The notes below the pieces were generated by a model. That model had not been told where the DNA came from, did no database searches, and worked only from the letters and a program-made list of their open reading frames with translations. A stretch of DNA of 64,000 bases from Symbiotaphrina buchneri (lineage: Eukaryota > Ascomycota > Symbiotaphrinales > Symbiotaphrinaceae): NCBI GenBank assembly GCA_001599915.1, contig BCIG01000008.1, positions 682,001 through 746,000 of the forward strand, in the 5' to 3' direction. Positions within the stretch are counted from its first letter, which is position 1, and each line of letters opens with the position of its first letter. Both the position numbers and the translations under genes were made by a program. Below are positions 56,899 through 64,000 of this stretch, one piece after another.

Positions 56899-58398
56899 TT
56901 ATGTACGCCGTGGCTTCTTCTGCTGTTGCTCCGATTCTGAATCTGTAGGATCTCTCTTGGTGCCTGACGGACCCTCGCGGACATCGGTCTCCAAGGATAA
57001 CTGGGGAACGTTCCGAAAGAGGGCAGCGTTCGTTTGAAAGAAATCTGCTAGTTTTTGACCGGCCTCCAGCATGCTTTGAGCTGCTCGACTTTGATCTTCC
57101 ATGACCTTTACATATTCCCCATACTGCTCCGTGTCTATTTCCTCAATGGCAGCTTGCAAACGACCCATTCCAAGAGCTTGGGCTTGTCTGATTCTTCCAT
57201 CAATTTCTTCCCTCTTTTTCTGTTTTTTTGCTGCAGTGATTGCCTTGATTCTTGCTGTTTCCGCCTCTCTCCGTTGTATGTAAGGCGTGTTGTCCAATGC
57301 CCATTCCAGGAGCTGTTCATACTCAAGCTGACTGAGCGACAAAGCAGATGGATTGCTTCTCCCGGCTTGACAATGACTGAATCCGGATCCAAACTGATGA
57401 ATGTAGCCTTGTCCAATACGAGTGAACAGCATCTCACCAAGTGCAGCTTGGTATGGATCCCAGATATTGAAGATAATGACCGCTTCCATCTTATACCGTC
57501 CCGGGAACTCGATGTGACAGATTGAATCGACCAGGTTCATGATATAATTCGAGCTCTGATGCTTTTCATGTTGCCGGAGTCTGGCTTCTGGGTTGGCCGC
57601 ATAGCCATATTCAGAGATAGGGGCATCAAGGGTTCGTTTGCCCGGGAAATTCATCCTGTTCAGTCTCTCCTCCAAGTTCTTGCACCATTTCAGGATATTG
57701 CCACTTCTTTCCTCACTTAAACTTTCCCCTAGGTACCGCCGTTTCCTCTGTCCATGAACTGTATTCCAATTTCCAGCTGGCTGAACCGCGGTATCTACTC
57801 GATCGATCCATTCCGCACGGTCGATCTCATCGGAAAAGTCACAGTATCTTCTGACAAGCTTAATGATCTTGTAAAGATGTTCGACCGGTGGCGAATTGCC
57901 TAGTTTATCGACGAACAGATGCTGATAGATACCCGGCTGACGTGTACTTGCCTTTCCTACCAAGAGTTGACGATTCCAGTTCTTCTGAAACATATCCTTT
58001 ATCCGATGATCGGTTCTTTTCGCCCTTGCAACATTGCCAAGAATAATCTCATGCAAAAGGAAGTCCTCAGTAGCTGCAAGTATGTCCAACAGAGTGTCTT
58101 CTATTTCTTCTTTGCTGGACGGGATGGATGATGTCTTCGACCGTAGATAATCTTCTTCCTCTCTCATAACCATCTTTACCAACGGGTATAATCCCTCCTG
58201 GAGAGCCGCGATGTAGCGTTCAGCCGCTGTTGTTCGTGGGTCAGTCTTGGGTCGAGATTCCCATTGCTGAGACGAGGGCTCTCTCGGTTGAAACTCCTGA
58301 TCCAACTCGTATATACGACTTTCAATCGATGCCTGTGATGCCATAAAAGGAGCTGAACCTACAGGAGGAGCTGCATCTAGGAATTTTGGTGGAGGCAT
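56899..58398 (-). CDS. Unknown 499-residue fungal protein
   Basis: Intact intronless frame starting at an ATG (58398; an in-frame GTG lies 12 bp upstream). I do not recognise the family. The first ~65 residues are Pro/Ser/Gln-rich. A predicted helical domain spans ~70-330 (ERYIAALQEGLYPLVKMVMREEEDYL, LLDILAATEDFLLHEIILGNVARAKR, VEHLYKIIKLVRRYCDFSDEIDRAEW). A conserved-looking segment, MEAVIIFNIWDPYQAALGEML, is near 340. Then comes a Lys/Arg/Glu-rich coiled-coil region (RREAETARIKAITAAKKQKKREEIDGR). The C-terminus ends in a nuclear-localisation-like EQQQKKPRRT. It has no signal peptide or membrane span. A repeat array lies just upstream of the start. Its frame has stayed open in an otherwise eroded region, which argues for function or recent arrival. 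Confidence 0.65.
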   Translation of the reverse strand: MPPPKFLDAAPPVGSAPFMASQASIESRIYELDQEFQPREPSSQQWESRPKTDPRTTAAERYIAALQEGLYPLVKMVMREEEDYLRSKTSSIPSSKEEIEDTLLDILAATEDFLLHEIILGNVARAKRTDHRIKDMFQKNWNRQLLVGKASTRQPGIYQHLFVDKLGNSPPVEHLYKIIKLVRRYCDFSDEIDRAEWIDRVDTAVQPAGNWNTVHGQRKRRYLGESLSEERSGNILKWCKNLEERLNRMNFPGKRTLDAPISEYGYAANPEARLRQHEKHQSSNYIMNLVDSICHIEFPGRYKMEAVIIFNIWDPYQAALGEMLFTRIGQGYIHQFGSGFSHCQAGRSNPSALSLSQLEYEQLLEWALDNTPYIQRREAETARIKAITAAKKQKKREEIDGRIRQAQALGMGRLQAAIEEIDTEQYGEYVKVMEDQSRAAQSMLEAGQKLADFFQTNAALFRNVPQLSLETDVREGPSGTKRDPTDSESEQQQKKPRRT

Positions 58399-58533
58399 TG
58401 TGCTGATCACCCTAGATCGCGTTTCAGAATCTGGAAAAAGGTGCGAGATCTGATCTGGATACTTGGGTGATAGTCAGGAATCCTGAAGTGGGACCCTTGA
58501 GGCTAGTCGACGACCGAAGTCGTAAAGATGAAT

Positions 58534-58873
58534 TGAGAGCCGCTCGGAGACGAACTCTTGATGCTCTGCCAGGGCAAGCCTGAACAGGAAGAATGAGATT
58601 GAGAGCCGCTCGGGGACGAACTCTTGGTGTGTTACTGAAGGGTTGACCTTCTGAACACGCCTTACGATAAACGTAAGGAAAGGATGATTTGAGAGCCGCT
58701 CGGAGACGAACTCTTGGTGTGGTGCCGAAGGGTTGACCTTCTGGACACGCCTTACGATGGACGTAAGGAAATGATGATTTGAGAGCCGCTCGGAGACGAA
58801 CTCTTGATGCACTGGCAGGGCAAGCCTGAACAGGAAGAATGAAACTGAGAGCCGCTCGGAGACGAACTCTATA
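58534..58873 (-). repeat. Interspersed array: 26-bp repeat with two alternating spacer types
   Basis: A repeat beginning GAGAGCCGCTCGGAGACGAA occurs at 58534, 58601, 58691, 58781 and 58847. The intervals are 67, 90, 90 and 66 bp. The short spacers share GGCAGGGCAAGCCTGAACAG-like text and the long ones share GGGTTGACCTTCTG plus ACACGCCTTACGAT, giving an A-B-B-A order. The reverse complement of the repeat is nearly the motif found at 39.67-40.07 kb. It lies directly upstream of the unknown 499-residue gene. Confidence 0.92.
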
Positions 58874-59033
58874 GGCCAGAAAGGCTGACCAAACCAACAG
58901 ACAAGGATAAGCAAGTCTGTTTGAGCAAAAAGAGGTGGAAGAAGAAGCTGGTTGAAAGAAGGCCAGCAGCGTAATTTCGAAGGATGATGAAGTTGTGATG
59001 GAGGATTTGGACGAAGAGTTTGTGGGGACTTGA

Positions 59034-59170
59034 GTATACCACCTCACTTAGGGTAAAGCCACACAGCCCTACAGTGAATGGCCAGGTACCTAAGGTATAA
59101 AGAAGTGCTTGGGCAACCGTCTGGCATTCACTGTAGTGCTTTACCGTTTACCCTGAGTGCCGTGGTATAC
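59034..59170. mobile_element. 137-bp MITE-like element with ~50-bp terminal inverted repeats
   Basis: Left arm 59034-59085 (GTATACCACCTCACTTAGGG...) and right arm 59121-59170 (...CCCTGAGTGCCGTGGTATAC) are reverse complements over most of their length, with a ~35-bp core. There is no coding capacity. A TA at the ends could be a target duplication of a Tc1/mariner-type transposon, but this cannot be proved from one copy. Confidence 0.8.
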
Positions 59171-60382
59171 GTAGATGTCATGAAATGCTTTGTCCACTTA
59201 CATGGACATAGGCTCAGAGCTCAATCTACACCCGCTTCGTCATTTAGAAAAGGAATTTCTGCATGCTAGCTGACCACTCGCTCATCCTTATGCGTAGTCC
59301 ATGTCTGCAATGTGCGGCGGTCCTGCGTAAGTAGAGGTAAATTTATTACTAGTCAGTATTAAACCGTAAACCTAATCTCTATGGGTAGTAACTCTGCGTT
59401 TAGTACAATATGGAATATACTAGAGATTATCAAGTCGAACTCTGGATGTGGTGCCAAAGGTCGGACCTTCTGTCTGTCCGACAGCTCAGGACAATATTCT
59501 CATCCACGGTGACTATGCCAAAGGACGTGATCTTTGGTGACACATTCGTCGCCTGGTCGGCCGGGCGGTAGACGCCAGCCGAGAAGAGGACGAGCTGAGA
59601 GTGGCATGGAGCCGGCCCCTATAGGTCCAGAAACGCTGACGAAATCAGTGGATAAGGAAAAGCGCCCTTTGGCTCACTCTATGATATCTAGAGTGAAGCA
59701 GGCCTGTTTTAGGACGAAAGGCATGAGAGTAATCTGGCTAGAAATCAGCCAGCAGCCAAATGTCCTAGATTTTGGAAGTTATGATGATGTAGTCTTCCAA
59801 AGATCTTGAGGCAGTTCCCCTTAATTACTGCCGAGGCTGCAACTGGATTCTGGACTAGCCAAGCTTTCTGGGCCTTGGCCCGCAATCTTATTCCAACGAC
59901 CACTCTGTACCGGCACTACGAAAAGAAGGTTGTTGGCTTCCATAGCTACTATTACTCAGGCAAGTTTCCCGGTGCCCTTACCGGCGGCGTACGATTTGGC
60001 TGCGTTATTGCTGGATAGCAGATGGGTCGTCAGCGTCCGACTGAGGCGGCATTGGGGCCAATAGCTCGCGGAGTCATATCTATCATTGAGAAGTACACGA
60101 ATAACCAGTGGCCTGCTGGTCTCTTCGGAATCCGTCAGCAACATAAGGCAGTACTATCATAATCCATTGAGTTACTGGTCACATGCGCGTGATCTGCATT
60201 CTGTCCTCTCTAGATAGGGTAAAAAGGTATCAGAAACGAGATTCTCCTCCTGCGAGTAGCCAATATCAACTACCCTTTCCCCAACTGCGGGCCTGGCTCG
60301 AGATGCTTCGTTTTTCCCCTCATTGCTCTTTATGTCAGGGAAGAACACACCCAGCCTGTAATCGACCAGTTGCCGGCTCTAT
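59171..60382. other. No recognised gene
   Basis: Short open frames on both strands are without motifs, including a 91-codon Arg-rich frame (59534-59809) and a 70-codon frame (59806-60018). A small AT-rich patch is near 59340-59420. It contains the downstream flank of the helicase remnant. Confidence 0.35.
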
Positions 60383-63300
60383 TCACGTGAGTGAGCAAGC
60401 TGTACAGCACTGGGAACGACCCTTGAGTGCTGGGGCTTGTTCCATGAGTCTGGAATAATTGCCAAGCATGAAATGATATCTCTTGGCCCTGGTGGTGAGG
60501 ACGTTCATTCGGCGAAGGTCGCCGATGAATCCGACGTTCAGAGGGTCCGTGGCATCTGCTGAGACCAGGCTGGAGATTACTATCTCATTTTGTTGGCCTT
60601 GATACCCGCCAGTAACCTCCACGCGGATGTCAGCAAACTGTGCTTTCAGATCATCGTCCCTCGACGGATCTGACATGGCGTCACTCAGGCATCTCCGGAT
60701 CAGCCCCCGATGATCCTCGTAGAATGTGAGGACGGTAATCTCACTGCCTTGAATGGGCACTTGTTCGCCTAGGGTGTGCGCTGTCAGGAGCCACAGACAC
60801 AGATTGACAGTCCTGTTGGCTTCTGCTCTATTGAATTTCGATGAAGAGCATTCATAGTTTCTGCTGACTCCCTCTTTGATGTCAAAGAATAGTTGTCGCT
60901 GGTCAGCACAGTCCTGCAACCTACATGCCTCCGGTAGTGTTTGTCCTGACCAAGGGAGTGGGTATCTCGGCTGTGGGGTGGCTGGTGACATTCCGGCCTT
61001 TGTATACAACCTTTTGGCTGCAATCGGCAATGTGTGGATGACATCTGAAGTTGACATCCAGTAAGACGGAATAGACGCTCATTGTTCGTCCGCGTTGACC
61101 TTTAACCTCTCGAATGGTGCCATCTCGAGCTGAGCGCCAAATTCATTCATCTTGGCGGAATGCGACTGGGCCAGCGGAGGTAGTTGCATGCCATCTCCGG
61201 CGAGGATCAGTACGGGTATTTCTGAATTGCCGATCACTGCATTCCAGAGGTCACCCTCTAAGCAATGAGCAGCCTCGTCGACGATGACAATGTATGCCTT
61301 GAAGGTCCCGCGGAAATCATCATGGGCAGCTCCTTCCAAGCCCTGTGCGGCTTCGTCGACCATGACAACGTCTGGCTCGTAGTAGAAGCGGATATGTCAT
61401 TGGCGGAATTGTTGAGCGTGGAAATGACCACGACTGCATCCTCATAGACCTCCCCGGCTAACTCTAGCCAGATGAGATGTTAATATCTGGGGAAATAATG
61501 ATAGGCCCTCTTATTACACTGTGTTTCTTCGGATTCGCATACGTGCGGCATAGCTTATATCTTTTCTGAGGCTTGCAAATCGTCGGTGCCCGACATTTCA
61601 TGGAAAGATTTAAGTTATCCCAACAGCAGGTCTTCATTGCATTCGTGTACTCCAGCACAATGTACTCCAGCACATCGGTATCCTGTGGTAGTAGAAGGCT
61701 GTCCCCTTGATCAAGCCGAATCAGGTCAAGAACTTCTCTTTTCCGTTTTTGGCCAGCTTTTGTGTGAAGTCAGTCCTGTACTTACCGGGAAGAGATCTAC
61801 CACTGGCGATGACGCCCAGATCACTGCTGTACTTCTGGGCCCGCTCGTCATCTGGATTGTTCAAGACCCAGTCCCAGATGTGGGCAGTCACGGCATAGTT
61901 GCCGTGAACGCTATACATCCGTCTGCCAGCCATAGCATCTCCCAGGATGTTGATATCAATACCTCCGGGGCCTTTCCGATACAGCTCAGACCTGATCCAC
62001 CGATCCATGCCTGGTGTGTATGCTCGGACGATGGTGAAGAGATCCTTCTGATCCCAAAGCCCTTCGAGGATCATCTCACACAATCGATCGGCGGCTCCGT
62101 TAGAAGCTGCAGTACACAGGAGCTTCTTCTTGAGGCAAGCCAGGGCCTGTACGATCGCTCGCAAGAATCTTGTTTTACCGGAGCCTGGGGGACCATGAAT
62201 GCAGGCCAAACCGTTGACAGCCCTCCTCAATGTCATATTAAATGCATCGGTTTGCTCCTCATTGAGCCCCTGGCTCTGGATGATGCTAGTCATCACCTGC
62301 TCCGTCAATTGTCGCTCCTGGTCTGTAATTAGCAGCGCCTTGAAGTCTCCAATGATGTCGACCAAGGCTTGATCATCCTGATCGTTCAGGTTGAGCAAAG
62401 TGCGCTCCAGATTGAAAGCTTCAGTCTTGGACAGTTTAGGCTGTATCAACGCAGCTTGACGTACTGCTGCAATTTGACGGTCCCATGACTCATAGTCGAC
62501 TTCTGGTCTTAGAGTGACTTTGCCCTTCGTCTGGCCCAGTGAGTCGTAGTTCAGGTCGACCGATACGACAAAGTCAGCGTTGGTTGAGTGATCTACCACC
62601 ATACCATTCTTGGCCGTATTATTGACCAGCCCGCAGCGAATGTCGACATCTACCGCCGTGCCGATCGGCAGCTCATAAGGCTGGATGTGGGCGGGAAGTT
62701 TGCGGGTAACGTGAAGAAGAGTATGTTGTCACCGTCCTGAAGGGATCTTGTTCGAAAGTGGCATCATACTCACGATGCTCGAAGTTCAGGATGAATAACT
62801 TTTTGTCCCATGCCTTATCTCGCTGAGTGGACAAGTCATACGCCAATTCATACTGCATTACCGACGTGAAGATCTTCCTTGGTAGGTAGCTTCCGTACGC
62901 CGTTGCGAGCCCCTTTTTGTTGCGCCTTCTTACCATCCATGAGGGCAGCGGTGGCATTTTCAAGCAGTTCCTAAGCTGCTGCCCTGGTTTTGGTGTGTAT
63001 CCTGTTTCTTTTGCGTACCACCAGGACTCATGTGCGTGCCTGACATTGGGGTTGATGAGAGAAACGTTGCTCATCTCAGACAATATTTGGTGCCAGCGCG
63101 CCCAGCTGTCCGCTATATCAATATGGTAGTAGACCAGCACGATTTTCTTCGCTATACCGAGATGTGTAATGATGCCCACATCTTCATTCGCCAGCATTCT
63201 CTTGGAGAGTCCACCTTCAGGAGGACCGGTTGAGATCTGCTCAGTGTCCATGGTCAGTTCAATTGCACCAACCTTTTCGACCGGTATGGTTTCATGTCCA

Positions 63301-63796
63301 ACTGCTGCCACCAATACTGTCAAGCGAGGCAAATCGACCTGTATCTTCCCGCTAAGCACTTCTATGCCCTTGATCCGTGAGGGTACGAGGTATATGTTGC
63401 GAGTGGGAGACAGTTGCCCTCTTGCGCTGCCATGCCCGGACAACTGGAGCCTTATATGAGGCATCTGGCTGTCGTTGGCGAAGGCGAATTTGATTGAGCC
63501 CTCCTGTCTGTGAATATGTCCTCCATACATAAGAGTGTCATCTGTACCCGTTGACTGAACCGCGCAGGGAACAAAGCGCAACCTTTGGCCCCCGAGGAAC
63601 CACGGCATGTCTCTGGAATCCATGTTCCTCTCTTGCGCGGGGTAAGCGACGGCCGTCGAGGGAGAGACGAGCTCAGATGGAGGGAACATACCTCTTGCAA
63701 TGGTATCCCCCTCTTGAATATCACCGTTGTCATGGACGAACCAGGGGATCCTGCTGAAAGCTTCCACTAATTGATTCTGATTGGCGACATGGTGCT
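60383..63796 (-). pseudogene. Broken SF1 RNA/DNA helicase (UPF1/ZNFX1-like, AAA_11/AAA_12)
   Basis: The 5' two thirds read cleanly. Exon 63796-62733 runs into exon 62680-~61790 through a 52-nt intron (62681-62732). It contains the Walker A motif CIHGPPGSGKTRFLRAIVQAL (~62190) with its following NGAADRLCE. Further on come DTDVLEYIVLEYTNAMK, VVVISTLNN, VDEAAQGLEG and VDEAAHCLEGDLW, VLILAGDGMQLPPLA, LLDVNFRCHPHIADCSQKVVYKG, DCADQRQLFFDIKEG and VTGGYQGQQNEIVISSL...NVLTTRAK. These are helicase motifs II-VI in order. They fall in different frames, with breaks near 61400, 61080 and 60950 and an unexplained ~155-bp insert near 61480-61640. No plausible introns bridge these. The true start is upstream of 63767 and may lie outside the window. 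A decayed gene is most likely; a badly resolved multi-exon gene is the alternative. Confidence 0.65.
61266..61435 (-). repeat. 78-bp in-frame duplication spanning the DEAA helicase motif
   Basis: The Walker B box occurs twice 26 codons apart in one frame, as MVDEAAQGLEG and IVDEAAHCLEG. Flanks are alignable at DNA level (GTTGTCATGGTCGACGAAGC against ATTGTCATCGTCGACGAGGC). A tandem duplication with later divergence is the simplest reading. Confidence 0.8.
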
Positions 63797-63830
63797 GGAA
63801 GCAGAAGAAATGGACTTAGTATCGGATCAC

Positions 63831-63932
63831 GGGCGGAGTATATCCTGCCTCGACGATGTTCAAAGGTAACGACGCATGCACACAAAAGCTGATGGCGGGC
63901 GGAATATATCCTGCATCGATGAAGCACAAAAG
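63831..63932. repeat. Direct repeat in the helicase upstream region
   Basis: GGGCGGAGTATATCCTGCCT at 63831 recurs as GGGCGGAATATATCCTGCAT at 63897, 66 bp later, each followed by CGA(C/T)GA. It lies in the probable 5' leader or promoter of the helicase gene. Confidence 0.75.
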
Positions 63933-64000
63933 CAAGGGCACAAATGCAGATATATAAATATAGAAACAATATATATGAAGATAGGAAAAGAATGATCAAT

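Noticed and set aside
58534-58873. CRISPR-like look of repeats with spacers
   Set aside because: The spacers fall into two repeated classes rather than unique sequences, only five repeats exist, and the genome is eukaryotic with spliced genes. It is an interspersed repeat array, not CRISPR.

Overview
The window is nuclear DNA of a filamentous ascomycete. Most genes carry short GT-AG introns of about 45-130 nt, and the gene set is fungal. It includes a FacB/Cat8-type Zn2Cys6 regulator whose DNA-binding region and adjacent linker fit my memory of the Aspergillus FacB protein, a GPI-anchored GH72 cell-wall enzyme, a Pex4 ubiquitin-conjugating enzyme and an AP-1 sigma subunit. I infer Eurotiomycetes, without species-level certainty. 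All exon joins were made by eye from splice signals, reading frame and conserved protein motifs.

Layout. 0.5-12.4 kb: flavin amine oxidase, mitochondrial carrier, GT8 glycosyltransferase, free-methionine-R-sulfoxide reductase, GH72 glucanosyltransferase and NAD kinase. 12.4-17.4 kb: a repeat-rich accessory patch with a pyrimidine-rich 10-bp repeat, a decayed Ulp1-like cysteine protease, an unknown two-exon gene with a PVPTER repeat, a ~58-bp minisatellite and direct and inverted repeats. 17.5-44 kb: conserved housekeeping genes, namely the FacB-type activator, a SET methyltransferase, a small mitochondrial protein, an Obg-like GTPase with eleven exons, a HAD hydrolase, the glutamate-cysteine ligase modifier subunit, AP-1 sigma, Maf1, Erv41, Rrp46, a PP2A activator and Pex4. 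Three gene-poor stretches interrupt them: 20.4-22.5, 26.7-29.6 and 39.3-40.8 kb. The last holds tandem repeats. 44-64 kb: a gene-poor accessory region with an MFS transporter remnant, three arrays of short palindromic GCCGC-core repeats, an AT-rich island, 9-bp and other simple repeats, one intact 499-residue unknown gene, an interspersed-repeat array, a small MITE and a broken ZNFX1/UPF1-like SF1 helicase that runs towards the right end.

Several genes are divergent pairs with short shared upstream regions: carrier/GT8, SET/mitochondrial protein, GCL modifier/AP-1 sigma, and Rrp46/PP2A activator. Functional themes are redox and glutathione supply (NAD kinase, sulfoxide reductase, GCL modifier), acetate and peroxisome metabolism (FacB-type activator, Pex4), vesicle traffic (AP-1 sigma, Erv41) and RNA control (Maf1, Rrp46). 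These are ordinary chromosomal neighbours and show no sign of being a gene cluster. The most unusual material is the repeat biology. One motif occurs in two arrays ~19 kb apart in opposite orientation. Nested-palindrome arrays lie at 46.3, 49.5 and 51.3 kb. A Ulp1-like protease remnant is joined to a copy of a neighbouring unknown gene. The helicase has a duplicated DEAA box.
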